Positions 34,481-44,626 of a stretch of 47,074 bases of DNA are shown here, piece after piece. Under the pieces are notes generated by a model. That model had not been told where the DNA came from. It saw nothing but the letters and a program-made list of their open reading frames with translations, and searched no databases. This DNA comes from Thermoproteati archaeon (GTDB lineage Archaea; Thermoproteota; Thermoprotei_A; Marsarchaeales; UBA168). Both the position numbers and the translations under genes were made by a program. Location: positions 1 through 47,074 of the forward strand of contig JAGDXE010000009.1 of the NCBI GenBank assembly GCA_023256375.1, read 5' to 3'. Numbering within the stretch: position 1 is the stretch's first letter; every line of letters starts with the position of its first letter.

Positions 34481-36097
34481 TTAGCGATCAGTATATTTTA
34501 ACTTAGTAACGAATTGTTTAGCTAAAGTTATTTCAAATGCTACGACGGGGAACTCGAAGCCGTTCTCAAGCAGAACTCTAGGGGAAATCTCAGCGACCCA
34601 CCCGGAATCAAAAACTGCGGACCTTCCCATCAAGGCAAATGGCAGATCTTGTGATCTTATTCTAAGGTCAATTTTGAGGTCTTGCGCTACCCTAATTAGA
34701 TCGCCCTGAAGGTTCTCCAGACTGGCTGAATAATCGCTGAATACGGCCGCAAGATTTAATTTCTGGATAGCTTCGCTATTCTTTGGCTCGATTACGGGGC
34801 CAACCTCGAAGAAGCGGAGCGGCATACCTTTTTTCTTGTTGGCACTAAGCGCTTTCAAAAGGTCAGGTAAGAGACCGACTCTTAAAGAATCATATGAAGT
34901 GCTTACTGGGTTACTGACGCGAATTGGGTTTAGATCGTATACTTCCTTTTGTTTAACTCCATCGCTGAGTACAGTCATTGATACTTCGATGAAGCCTAGC
35001 GAAGCCATTTCATCTCTCGCTTTGTCTTTTAGCTTCGAAATGGGGCTTCTACCTCCTATTGTGAATCCGTTTGGTAAACTAGGAGGAATAGAGTTCAGAC
35101 CTATACCAATCATCGCATCTTCTATTACATCTGGTAAGCCTAATACGTCAAACCTGTAGTAAGGTACTTCTGCTAAAATTTCGTCCCCTATCACGTTGAC
35201 CGAGTAATCTAAGCGCATGAGAGCTAGCTTTAATTCCTCTGGTTTGAGCTTCGTTCCGATTGCATTGTTAATGACTTTAGTTTTTATTTTTACCCTTTTT
35301 CTAGAAAGGTCTGGGCATAGAATTTCCCCCTCATGAGAACGAATCTTGGTCAAACCTATAGCTCCATAACCAGACAGCTCCCTTGCTAATACTGCGGTAA
35401 CCAATTTGACGGTCCTGTTATCGGTACCCTCTACGTCTACGAATATTTTTTTGGTAAATTTAGTTACCCTCGTCGCTTCCGAATTTATTATTGGGGGCAT
35501 GGACATAACACCCTTATTGGACATAACGAATAGACCTTCATCAGAGTTAACTAAGTTAGAGTACTCACGGCCCTTCTCGGTCTTTCTGATTACATCTATG
35601 GCTTTCATAGCTGCACTCCCGCCTAAAGGCGCAAATTCGACTTGATCAACCTTTCCCGTTACGTACTTTATCGAGGTGATATCGCTTGTGTCATGAATGC
35701 CTATTGAAGCTTTTGCCCTATTTCTGCAATACGTTTTATGTAGAAGCTCCTGAAAGTTCATTATGGCCTCTACGTCATCATCATCTAAATACAGCCCAGA
35801 AACAAAGAAACCCTGAAAGTAACCCCTATATTTTTCAGTGCTAGCATCCTGGTATATTGGCGTATCATCGTAATACGTGTTTTCTCTCGGGTTAGTTTGA
35901 CCTAGATAGGCCTTCAGGGCATATGCTAACCCCTTCTCTCCTAGTAGATCGGGCCTATCCGGCGTAACTTCTATCATTAAGCTATCTCTCTCTTTCTCGG
36001 AGGAAACTTTTAACGATTGTAAAGTTTCAAGCAGCTTAGATTCAGATAATCCAGAATCTTTTAATAGTTTAACGAGATTTATTTTATTTGTAGGTAA
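34481..36097 (-). CDS. pheT: Phenylalanyl-tRNA synthetase beta subunit; 5' end extended past the first ATG (non-canonical TTA at 36097)
   Basis: IEVTPDRPDLLGEKGLAYALKAYLG...; in-frame upstream LPTNKINLVKLLKDSGLSESKLLETLQSLKVSSEKERDSLMIEVTPDRPDL matches a PheT N-terminus. First ATG at 35977. Confidence 0.9.
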   Translation of the reverse strand, partial: LPTNKINLVKLLKDSGLSESKLLETLQSLKVSSEKERDSLMIEVTPDRPDLLGEKGLAYALKAYLGQTNPRENTYYDDTPIYQDASTEKYRGYFQGFFVSGLYLDDDDVEAIMNFQELLHKTYCRNRAKASIGIHDTSDITSIKYVTGKVDQVEFAPLGGSAAMKAIDVIRKTEKGREYSNLVNSDEGLFVMSNKGVMSMPPIINSEATRVTKFTKKIFVDVEGTDNRTVKLVTAVLARELSGYGAIGLTKIRSHEGEILCPDLSRKRVKIKTKVINNAIGTKLKPEELKLALMRLDYSVNVIGDEILAEVPYYRFDVLGLPDVIEDAMIGIGLNSIPPSLPNGFTIGGRSPISKLKDKARDEMASLGFIEVSMTVLSDGVKQKEVYDLNPIRVSNPVSTSYDSLRVGLLPDLLKALSANKKKGMPLRFFEVGPVIEPKNSEAIQKLNLAAVFSDYSASLENLQGDLIRVAQDLKIDLRIRSQDLPFALMGRSAVFDSGWVAEISPRVLLENGFEFPVVAFEITLAKQFVTKLKYTDR

Positions 36098-36098
36098 T

Positions 36099-37481
36099 CT
36101 AAATCCCCTCCTGCATTAAAACCCCCAAATCAGGGTCATAAAGTAATCTAATATCGTCAATACCAAATTTAGCCATTGCTAAACGGCTTATACCTATTCC
36201 CCACGCTAAAACTGGGTGTTTTACGCCCAGGGGTCTAGTTACCTCAGGTCTGAATATACCACCCGGTAGTGTTTCCATCCATCCTAGCGTGGGGTGCTTA
36301 ACGTAACCTTCAATACTGGGTTCCGTAAACGGAAAGTAACTAGGATAAAATTTTACCTCATTAAAACCTAATTGTTTGGCGAACTGGGTCAGGAAGCCCA
36401 ATAAATATTTAAGATTTAGGCCTTTATCGACTACTATTCCCTCGCTTTGATAGAACTCTACGTGGTGCCTTTGATCGAGAGCATCTCTTCTAAAAACCCT
36501 ATCAACGGAGTACATTTTTAATGGGCCCTGATTGTGCGTCGATAAAAACCGAGCTGATACTGCCGTGTTTTGTGATCTAAGAATTAGCGAAGCTGCCTTT
36601 TTTTGGTCCCAAGAATATCCCCATCCAGCCTCGTGCTCGCGCGCTACTCTCCGCACAAGTTTCTGATCTTCGAGTTCAGTACTAGCGTTAACGGCAAATA
36701 TATCGTGCAGTTCTCTTGCGGGGTGATTTTGGGCTTGAAAAAGCGCGTCAAAATTCCAGAACTCGGCTTCTAAATAGGGTCCGTTGAATTCTTGAAAGCC
36801 CATGTCTTCTAGAATCTCCCTTACCCAATTCAGGAATTCTTCAAAAAAGTTTTTTCTCCCTCCCCTCGACGCATTTGGAAGGCTTGTAACGTCATAAGCC
36901 TTGAGCTTCATCTCTTTCCAACGCCCAGTAATAATATCTTCGTGGGTTAACTTCGATATTTGCTCCTCTTTGTGAAGCCCCTTTGGCAACTCTTTAAAAT
37001 TCAAGACTTTTTCGGTTCTCTCTTTAATTATGCCCCTTTGGATTGCCTCTTGCGGGTTTTCGTGGATTAATTCTTGAACCGTTTGGGTGGCGGTTTTAAG
37101 GGGTTTTATTCTTGTAATGGTTCCCTCTTTACGCAACTGTATATAGCCTTTTTTTATACCCCACGATATCGCCGCACTACTTTCCTCTCCAAAGATTTTT
37201 TTTACCTTAGGCAGGTCAAGATTAGGGTCTTGGGTTGCTATTACTGAAAGTTTAACTTCTGGCAGGCCGTCGACTTCATACTTCTGGCCGCGCTCGGTTA
37301 TCTCGTATTTTTTTATCTCTGTCTTCTCGTAGGAAATTATACCTTCGTCCTTTAACCGCTCTAAAGCCGAGGCAAGAGTAGCTTCGGTTAAGCCTACTAT
37401 TGAAGCGAGAGCGCTTAGCTCAAGTTGCCGGCCTTTTTTTGAAATCGCGTTAAGAATTTTATTATAATCTATTTCATTCAA
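36099..37481 (-). CDS. pheS: Phenylalanyl-tRNA synthetase alpha subunit
   Basis: N-terminal wHTH; FEEFLNWVREILEDMGFQEFNGPYLEAEFWNFDALFQAQNHPARELHDIFAV...VDRVFRRDALDQRHHVEFYQSEG. Confidence 0.94.
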   Translation of the reverse strand: MNEIDYNKILNAISKKGRQLELSALASIVGLTEATLASALERLKDEGIISYEKTEIKKYEITERGQKYEVDGLPEVKLSVIATQDPNLDLPKVKKIFGEESSAAISWGIKKGYIQLRKEGTITRIKPLKTATQTVQELIHENPQEAIQRGIIKERTEKVLNFKELPKGLHKEEQISKLTHEDIITGRWKEMKLKAYDVTSLPNASRGGRKNFFEEFLNWVREILEDMGFQEFNGPYLEAEFWNFDALFQAQNHPARELHDIFAVNASTELEDQKLVRRVAREHEAGWGYSWDQKKAASLILRSQNTAVSARFLSTHNQGPLKMYSVDRVFRRDALDQRHHVEFYQSEGIVVDKGLNLKYLLGFLTQFAKQLGFNEVKFYPSYFPFTEPSIEGYVKHPTLGWMETLPGGIFRPEVTRPLGVKHPVLAWGIGISRLAMAKFGIDDIRLLYDPDLGVLMQEGI

Positions 37482-37932
37482 GCCGGTGTCCCTCTTCGTC
37501 TATTTCTCCTAATCTAATCCTAGTGCTAGAGATAGGTTTTTTGTCGTAGGCAAGAACCATTGGTACTACCACTTTAATAAGTTTTTTTTTGCCTTTCTCT
37601 GTCCTAGCCTCATCTACGAGTTGCGCTCCCTTAAAAGACTCCTCGCTTACAATTATGGCGTCAAAATCATCTATAGCTGGGCCTATCGGATCGGATATTG
37701 GTACAATGCTGTAACGCCCGTTAAATCCCGCTCCATTTAAGAAGTTAATTAAAGCCAGCCTTCTAGAACTGTAATTATTTGCCAACACTTTATTTTTTTT
37801 GGCAAAATCGTCCGTAGTCAGGCCTATAGTTACGTTGTTACCTACAATAAAGGCAATGCCAAGTAAAAAACGGTGCCCCTTATGCAGGTAGTCAAAAGTC
37901 CCTCCGATCACTACGCGGTCGAAGCACGCCAT
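37474..37932 (-). CDS. coaD: Phosphopantetheine adenylyltransferase (archaeal type)
   Basis: FDRVVIGGTFDYLHKGHRFLLGIAFIVGNNVTIGLTTDDFAKKNK...YDKKPISSTRIRLGEIDEEG. Confidence 0.92.
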   Translation of the reverse strand: MACFDRVVIGGTFDYLHKGHRFLLGIAFIVGNNVTIGLTTDDFAKKNKVLANNYSSRRLALINFLNGAGFNGRYSIVPISDPIGPAIDDFDAIIVSEESFKGAQLVDEARTEKGKKKLIKVVVPMVLAYDKKPISSTRIRLGEIDEEGHRLE

Positions 37933-38126
37933 GTGGTTTAGTACTAGCTCTTTTTAAGCTGTTTGAGCCGAATTCGTTTTAGCGCCGTTTATGTAAGCAT
38001 AAAAATGATTCGTTAAGCCCAGAAAATGACCTGGCAAAAAAGTCGTCGCGCAGACAAAAAAAGCAATACTAAAATCCTTATCAAAGTAACGGTTTTTATA
38101 TTTGCGCGCGCTAATCCACTATGCCA

Positions 38127-38312
38127 TCATGGATATGGACGTAGGTTATAGCTAGACCCCCTCTTCGGTAGCCGTTCGTGAGGCCAAGCGATTTCTCGAC
38201 GCGGGTAGTTTGCGTTGAATTTACGGATGATATGCAAGAAAACCATATATGCAAAGAGGAATAGAATACCGCCTAGTCCCAATCGTGCCACGTCCCTTCC
38301 GACAAGCCACAA
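38127..38312 (-). CDS. Predicted small membrane protein
   Basis: 61 aa, one hydrophobic segment VARLGLGGILFLFAYMVFLHIIRKF; no recognised family. Confidence 0.4.
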   Translation of the reverse strand: MWLVGRDVARLGLGGILFLFAYMVFLHIIRKFNANYPRREIAWPHERLPKRGSSYNLRPYP

Positions 38313-38380
38313 AATACGTTCTTCTTTGCGCGCATAGCTTCAGACTTATATATTAATACCTTAAAAGAGTATGAAGTAGA

Positions 38381-39490
38381 TTGAGTGCATATAGCATATT
38401 ACCAAGCAGTGCCACTGGGTGGATAATATATCTACTCATAACTGCAGCTTGGATATATTTAATGTTTTACGGGCAAAAATTACAATCCATGATATGGAAA
38501 AATCAGATAGAGAGCTTTCTAAGGGAAATTAAAATGGTAAGCGACTCAGCCACGGCTAGATTAATAAATTCTATAGTACAACACGGAAAGCCTAACATGG
38601 ACCCAAGCCAAAGAGTTAAAGATTTCATGGAATTCTTTACTATAGAGCCCGTAGATAGAGATCCAAATGGTGTACTTAAGAGGTTAGAATACCTATTAGA
38701 CGTTAGGGAAAATCGGTTTGATCAAGAAATGGCTAGGCTCGCTCCAAATGCTTCATTAGAAGAACAAGCAAATTTGGGGGTTGCCATGGAGGCTGCGATG
38801 GCGTTAAATTTCATATATAGGTATATAAAACACTTCTTGATAATAGGGACTAAGCAAAATAATTGGATGGTACTAATGCAGGTAGCTATGAGCCTAGGGC
38901 AGATAAAGGAAATTGCTCGCAGCTACGAAAAAGCGATGGACGCTTTCCTAGAGGGCAAGCCAATAGGCGATGGCGCGGGACCTATGGTAGTGCACGCCTT
39001 GGCTGAAGGTGCTCCCATGCAAGAAATAGAGGGCACTAAAACCGTGTACGCTAGGAAGGAATTCGAAGGAAGGACGCTGTTGATGTTAAAGGCCAAGGGC
39101 CCTGGAGGAAGAGTAGGAAAGCCAGGGGAAGGCCTTCAAAAATTAGTGGAAGCTGAGGGGGACAAGGTAAAATTAATAATAACAGTTGACGCTGCCCTCA
39201 AATTAGAAGGAGATAATTCTGGTGAAATTGTGGAAGGAGTTGGCGCGGCTATAGGAGATCCAGGTCCAGAAAAGTTCAAGATAGAAGAAGCCGCTAGGGC
39301 AAGGCAAGTCCCATTATTGGCAATTATTGTAAAAGAATCTATGGATGAAGCTATAACTGGCATGAAAAAAGAAATAGCTGATGCGATACCTGCTGCGGTT
39401 GAAAAGGTTAAACAAGTTATTAGAGAGCAGACAAAGCAAGGCGATGAAATTATAATCGCTGGGATCGGAAACAGTATAGGGGTGGCGTAA
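38381..39490 (+). CDS. DUF1512 family protein
   Basis: N-terminal TM then QRVKDFMEFFTIEPVDRDPNGVLKRLEYLLDVRE...IGDGAGPMVVHAL...ITVDAALKLEGDNSGEIVEGVGAAIGDPGPEKFKIEEAA. Confidence 0.82.
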   Translation: MSAYSILPSSATGWIIYLLITAAWIYLMFYGQKLQSMIWKNQIESFLREIKMVSDSATARLINSIVQHGKPNMDPSQRVKDFMEFFTIEPVDRDPNGVLKRLEYLLDVRENRFDQEMARLAPNASLEEQANLGVAMEAAMALNFIYRYIKHFLIIGTKQNNWMVLMQVAMSLGQIKEIARSYEKAMDAFLEGKPIGDGAGPMVVHALAEGAPMQEIEGTKTVYARKEFEGRTLLMLKAKGPGGRVGKPGEGLQKLVEAEGDKVKLIITVDAALKLEGDNSGEIVEGVGAAIGDPGPEKFKIEEAARARQVPLLAIIVKESMDEAITGMKKEIADAIPAAVEKVKQVIREQTKQGDEIIIAGIGNSIGVA

Positions 39491-39865
39491 ATGTCCTCGC
39501 AACAAAGGAAACCGTCGATGTATGCTAGGTATGTCAATTTAATAATCGGCGTTATTCTCGCTATATTTTTAATTATATTTGGTTCTCAGTCAATATCAGA
39601 TGGCGTAATGGGTTTGTTACTAGCATTAGTAAGTTACGCGGCAGCTATAGCGCTTATATATGTTTCGTTCCTGAACTATTATAAGCTAGGTTATAAATCG
39701 ATTAAGGCGCCTGAAAAGACTTTTACGGTTTTTAAGTGCCCGACTTGTGGGTATCAGATAACTAAAGACTTTTCTTATGGCGATTACGTGGGAAAAAGCG
39801 GCGATGTCTGCCCTAAGGACGGAAGCGTTATGGTTATAGATAAAATATACACTGCATCGGCATGA
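39491..39865 (+). CDS. Two-TM membrane protein with C-terminal zinc ribbon
   Basis: Hydrophobic N-terminus; KCPTCGYQITKDFSYGDYVGKSGDVCPKDGS. Confidence 0.65.
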   Translation: MSSQQRKPSMYARYVNLIIGVILAIFLIIFGSQSISDGVMGLLLALVSYAAAIALIYVSFLNYYKLGYKSIKAPEKTFTVFKCPTCGYQITKDFSYGDYVGKSGDVCPKDGSVMVIDKIYTASA

Positions 39866-39922
39866 TTTTTTGGTTGGATAATTTATCCAAAGATTTAAAA
39901 AGGGCGGCGCCCTATTTACAAA

Positions 39923-41827
39923 ATGGCCTCCGAAGTTAAAGAGGATGAAGAATCAAGCGAATTCGGCACTTACGTGGGCCGGAAAGACTTAGACGTGCTT
40001 GAAAACGCGAACAAATATATTGGGCCCACAGGGTATTTTTCCTTTTTGGCGGAAAAGGCGCTCGACCGCGAAGTTTCACGGTTTATGCCTAAGGAAATCG
40101 AAGGGCCCCGTTCTATGGGCGAAATATACGTGCACAAGCTCCCTCTAAGCGTTTATTTACCGTATTGCAGCGGACATTCAATGCAGGCACTATTGAGTAA
40201 GGGTCTAAAGACCTCCAGCGTAATCTCCGGACCGGCTAAGCACTTCGACACTTACGTAGACCACATCGCGAACTACCTTATAACTTTGCAGCATTTTTTC
40301 ACGGGCGCACAAGCTCTATCTTCTGTAGAGTGGTACGCGGGGCCCTACATAAAGGGAGACAATCTATCTTTCAAAGATGTAAAACAAAACGTTCAACGTT
40401 TACTATTTAACTTAAATTATCCGAGCCGCATTGGCATGCAGACTCCGTTCACGAACTTTACAATAAGCCTTGATGCACCGAGAAAAATGCTCGAAGGAGA
40501 TAAAGCATTAATCGGAGGAAAGGAAGTGGGCCAGCTCGGTCTATACGAAAAAGAGGCCAAAATATTTGTGTTGGCGCTGAACGCTATGCTACGCCAAGGA
40601 GACGCTATCGGTCAGCCATTCACGTTTCCTATACCTACGGTGATGGCAACTGCGCGGTCAATTTGGGACGACCCGGAACTGTTCGAATCTTTTTTTGGTA
40701 CCGCGGCAAAAAAGGGAAGCTTTTACTGGCTTAATACGAGAGTAGTTGATCCGGACGCTAGCTTTGCGATGTGCTGCAGAATAAATATCGATAAAAATGA
40801 ATTTGCTTACGCCAAAGGATTTTCTATCGGTCAGCCAACGCTTTCGATGGAAAGGCAAAAATTTGGAGGTATATGGGCAATGCCAGATGCTACTGGCTCC
40901 GTCAATGCTACGGATGTAAACCTTCCCAGGATTGCTATAAAAACGCAAGGAGACGATAGAGCTTTTTGGGAGCTGTATCGTAAAAAACTTTCTGAAGTTA
41001 GGGTAGCGGAAGAATGGCTCAGGGCAAGGTACGTCAAAATGATAAATGAACATGGAGATTTCTATTGGGCTATAAAGGAGTACTTACCGGAATTTCCTGT
41101 AAATCACTTTAATACTATAGGGCTGCTTGGCTTACCAGAAGCCGCGGCTATTTACTTACAGCGGCCTGAGCTATGGTATGAGGGGAATAGGAAGGAATGG
41201 CTTGAGGCTACAGATTTAATGAAGAAAATGGTTGATTTTTCTGTTGAAACTGCTAGGCAGTGGATGAAGGAGACCAGTATTCCGTGGAACGTGGAAGAGG
41301 TACCGGGGGAATCGGCCGCTCCAAAGCTCGCCTACAAAGACTTAAAGGATTATCCTAACCTAAAGCCGTATTTACCTCGGGAAACGGATCCGATATACAG
41401 CACAAGCATAGCCCCCTATTATGGATCGATTAGCTTAGCCGAACGCATAGAGATTGAAGCAAGAGTTCAACGCTCTTTTACGGGAGGAGTCATGATGCAT
41501 ATATTCCTTGGCGAAGAGCCCCAGCCAGAAGCGTTGGCTAGCCTCACGAAGAGGCTCATACAAACGGACTTAGTCTATTGGAGCTATACACCCGCTATAA
41601 CCGTTTGTAAAAGTTGCGGATCTAGTTTTACGGGTATTTATACTACGTGTCCTAGGTGCGGCTCCGATAAAGTTGAGATATGGAGCAGGATAATAGGTTA
41701 TTACAGGCCGATTAAGAACTGGAATCCTTCAAGGCAGAAAGAGTTTAGGACAAGGGAGCACTATGAGCTGCGAAGAGGAGCCCCTAAAGATAGGCGGGTG
41801 GAAGTCCGTTTCTATGATCGACGTTAA
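39923..41827 (+). CDS. nrdD: Anaerobic (class III) ribonucleoside-triphosphate reductase
   Basis: CSGHSMQALLSKGL, FPIPTV, C-terminal CKSCGSSFTGIYTTCPRCGS and RIIGYYRPIKNWNPSRQKEFRTREHYEL glycyl-radical segment. Confidence 0.9.
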   Translation: MASEVKEDEESSEFGTYVGRKDLDVLENANKYIGPTGYFSFLAEKALDREVSRFMPKEIEGPRSMGEIYVHKLPLSVYLPYCSGHSMQALLSKGLKTSSVISGPAKHFDTYVDHIANYLITLQHFFTGAQALSSVEWYAGPYIKGDNLSFKDVKQNVQRLLFNLNYPSRIGMQTPFTNFTISLDAPRKMLEGDKALIGGKEVGQLGLYEKEAKIFVLALNAMLRQGDAIGQPFTFPIPTVMATARSIWDDPELFESFFGTAAKKGSFYWLNTRVVDPDASFAMCCRINIDKNEFAYAKGFSIGQPTLSMERQKFGGIWAMPDATGSVNATDVNLPRIAIKTQGDDRAFWELYRKKLSEVRVAEEWLRARYVKMINEHGDFYWAIKEYLPEFPVNHFNTIGLLGLPEAAAIYLQRPELWYEGNRKEWLEATDLMKKMVDFSVETARQWMKETSIPWNVEEVPGESAAPKLAYKDLKDYPNLKPYLPRETDPIYSTSIAPYYGSISLAERIEIEARVQRSFTGGVMMHIFLGEEPQPEALASLTKRLIQTDLVYWSYTPAITVCKSCGSSFTGIYTTCPRCGSDKVEIWSRIIGYYRPIKNWNPSRQKEFRTREHYELRRGAPKDRRVEVRFYDRR

Positions 41828-42461
41828 AGGTAAGGCTACGTTTACGCTGTGGGTATGCGGTTGTAATTTAAAATGCCCGTTCTGCCATAACTGGAAACTG
41901 GCCATTAACTCCCCAGAAGCTTGCTCAGATTTGCAGATTGAAAAGTTAATGAGCGAATTGCAGGCGGCATTTCCTTTAGTGGATTACTTTCACGTTACTG
42001 GCGGTGAACCACTTCTTCAATCGAGGAAACTAATTTGTTTATTCAAAAAAATTAAGGATATGGGGTTACAGATTTCATTGAACTCAAACTTGACTTTGCC
42101 CTGGTTACTCTCTGGTATTGTAGATTTAGTGGACCACATAGCTACTGACGTTAAGCTCCCAGAATTTTACGGTTACGACAAAAAAACTTCATCCATAATT
42201 TTTTCTAATTTTCTTAAGTCCCTTGACATAATTTCTGGTTATAACGTAAAACTTGAGTTAAGAATTCCAGTGGCCAAAGGGTATTCTGAGTACTATTATT
42301 CAAGTACTCTTAAGCTAGTACTTGAGCACGTCAAAAATGAATATTATCTGGTTAAAAATCCCTTGCTTGGCCCACCGTTGGTCCAACCGAGGGATTTGGA
42401 GTGGTGCAAAATTCATTGTTATTCTTCAGGAGAGGCGTTGGATAAATTACCCAATGCTTAA
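41763..42461 (+). CDS. nrdG: Radical SAM activase, NrdG-like
   Basis: FTLWVCGCNLKCPFCHNWKLAI (CxxxxxCxxC context), HVTGGEPLLQ; overlaps nrdD. Confidence 0.85.
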   Translation: MSCEEEPLKIGGWKSVSMIDVKGKATFTLWVCGCNLKCPFCHNWKLAINSPEACSDLQIEKLMSELQAAFPLVDYFHVTGGEPLLQSRKLICLFKKIKDMGLQISLNSNLTLPWLLSGIVDLVDHIATDVKLPEFYGYDKKTSSIIFSNFLKSLDIISGYNVKLELRIPVAKGYSEYYYSSTLKLVLEHVKNEYYLVKNPLLGPPLVQPRDLEWCKIHCYSSGEALDKLPNA

Positions 42462-42491
42462 AAATGGCGGCTTAAATGATAGCGATCAATA

Positions 42492-43604
42492 TTGCAGGCC
42501 AAGTATTTAATTGCGGCGTTTACGCTATTATTAGTAGTATTATCTGCATCACCGATAATAAGGTTGAGCGCGTCGCAGCGCGTCGGCAGTTACCCAGTTA
42601 CGGTTATTGACGATTCGGGTAACTCAGTCACGCTGAACGAAAAACCTACCAGAATTATCTCGCTGTCGCCGAGCAATACTGTGTTAGCTTATGGTTTGGG
42701 TTTGGGGAAGTACCTAGTTGGCGGTGTAGGAAATGAATACGTTTGCGGGACCATTGTCCCGATAGTAAGCAATTTAACGAGCGTTGGAGGGTTTTCTGGC
42801 CTAGACTACAGTGAAATTTTGGCCCTTAGACCTCAGCTTATTTTGGCATCTGGCATAAATAGCCCTGATCAAATTGCAAAGCTCAAGCAGCTCAACCTGA
42901 CGGTTGTGGTCCTTAACCCAACGAATATTAGTGGTATAGAAAGAGATATAATTTTACTGGGGAATTTAACTGGCACACAACAGACGGCCAGTAGAATAGT
43001 TTATTGGATGAACGATGTGCTAGCGGCCGTTAAGTCTAGACTACCTACGACGGATACAAAAGCATTTTATTTATTAGATACATCAGGCGGGTATTGGACT
43101 GCGGGCAACTCAACATTTATGAACTCAATGATACTCCTAGCGGGAGGTTCTAATATAGCGTCAAATATAACGGGTTGGGGAACTATTAGTCCCGAAACAA
43201 TATTGGCAGAAAACCCTAAAGTTTTGATCCTTGATCAATACGTTAATTCATCTATAGTTAATCAAATGCCTTTTCAGGGTATAGCTGCAGTAAAGCTAGG
43301 AAGAGTTTACGTGATTCCTCACGAGGGTTGGTTTGACCAGCCAGACTACAGGATAATATACGGTATAGTATGGCTCGCTGAAGCGTTCCACCCATCGGCC
43401 ATGAAAGGTTTTACGGTTCCTTCCTGCCCAGCACTTACGGGAAGTGAAAACGTAACGCAGCCAGTTTCAATAGTTGCCCCTAAAATTTCATCAGGAAATA
43501 TTGAACTTGAATACGCCGTAGCGGGTACAATAATAATAGTTTTAATAGCCGCATTGCTTTTTTACCAATTTAAGACCAGAAAGCAGCGAAGGCGAGGTAC
43601 TTGA
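42492..43604 (+). CDS. Cobalamin/iron-siderophore-type ABC substrate-binding protein with C-terminal TM anchor
   Basis: VTVIDDSGNSVTLNEKPTRIISLSPSNTVLAYGLGLGKYLVGG...LRPQLILASGINSPDQIAKLKQLNLTVVVL. Confidence 0.87.
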   Translation: MQAKYLIAAFTLLLVVLSASPIIRLSASQRVGSYPVTVIDDSGNSVTLNEKPTRIISLSPSNTVLAYGLGLGKYLVGGVGNEYVCGTIVPIVSNLTSVGGFSGLDYSEILALRPQLILASGINSPDQIAKLKQLNLTVVVLNPTNISGIERDIILLGNLTGTQQTASRIVYWMNDVLAAVKSRLPTTDTKAFYLLDTSGGYWTAGNSTFMNSMILLAGGSNIASNITGWGTISPETILAENPKVLILDQYVNSSIVNQMPFQGIAAVKLGRVYVIPHEGWFDQPDYRIIYGIVWLAEAFHPSAMKGFTVPSCPALTGSENVTQPVSIVAPKISSGNIELEYAVAGTIIIVLIAALLFYQFKTRKQRRRGT

Positions 43605-44623
43605 AAAAAACCAACATTTTTTTAATTTTTGGATTTTTTCTAATCAGCGTAATCTTTTCCCTTTGGGTGGGGACCATAAAAACGCCAATAATCTACATTT
43701 TGGATTTTTTCTTCGATTTCATTCCGGGTATCCCACCCCCTCCGAATTTGTACTATGAAATTTTATTTTATCTGAGGCTACCAAGAATCATAATGGCTAT
43801 TCTGGTTGGTTCGGCGCTTGCTATCGGCGGCGTTGTAGTCCAAGCCGTATTTAGAAACCCTATGGCAGAACCCTACGTCATAGGTTTATCTAGTGGCGCG
43901 GCGTTAGGGGCTTCGATAGCGTCCACGCTTTCGCTCTACATATTCGGATTCTACACGCTGCAGATCTTGGCGTTTATTTTTTCCATGCTTTCGGTTTTAT
44001 TAGTTTACTTATTGGCAAAATCGTTGGGTCCCTCTTCAATTATAGGTACTTCCTCCGGCGTGCTCTTGTTATCTGGTATAGCTGTTAGCCTACTCTTCGG
44101 ATCTTTATCGTCCTTTGTTATTTACGTAAATGCATCTCAGAGACCTGAGGTAATTTTCTGGCTTATGGGTAGCCTGGCGGAGTCCAACTGGCAGGAAGTC
44201 CCCCCAGTTTTACTGGTAGTTTTGACCTGTTCGTTTGGACTTTATATGTTTAGACGGGAACTCGACGCTCTTAGTCTCGGCGAAGAAGACGCCCTTTATA
44301 TCGGCGTTGATGTAAAAACCGTGAAATTCATATTAATGGTTCTAACGGCGCTTTTAGTCGCAAGCGTAGTATCAGTAAGCGGGCTGATAGGCTTCGTTGG
44401 ATTAATGATACCGCATATGGCTAGGATGAGCTTTGGGTCGTCGCATAGAGTTTTATTGCCATCAAGCGCGATTTTAGGGGCCGTATTCTTATTGTTATGC
44501 GACGACTTGGCTAGAACCATAATGGCTCCGCTCGAGATTCCGATAGGGATAATAACCGCTTTTTTTGGTGTCCCGTTCTTTTTCTTTATACTTAGAAGCA
44601 GGCGCTACGAATCGGGTGGTTAG
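43601..44623 (+). CDS. FecCD/BtuC-type ABC permease
   Basis: RLPRIIMAILVGSALAIGGVVVQAVFRNPMAEPYVIGLSSGAALGAS...GLIGFVGLMIPHMARMSFGSSHR. Confidence 0.93.
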   Translation: MKKTNIFLIFGFFLISVIFSLWVGTIKTPIIYILDFFFDFIPGIPPPPNLYYEILFYLRLPRIIMAILVGSALAIGGVVVQAVFRNPMAEPYVIGLSSGAALGASIASTLSLYIFGFYTLQILAFIFSMLSVLLVYLLAKSLGPSSIIGTSSGVLLLSGIAVSLLFGSLSSFVIYVNASQRPEVIFWLMGSLAESNWQEVPPVLLVVLTCSFGLYMFRRELDALSLGEEDALYIGVDVKTVKFILMVLTALLVASVVSVSGLIGFVGLMIPHMARMSFGSSHRVLLPSSAILGAVFLLLCDDLARTIMAPLEIPIGIITAFFGVPFFFFILRSRRYESGG

Positions 44624-44626
44624 TAA

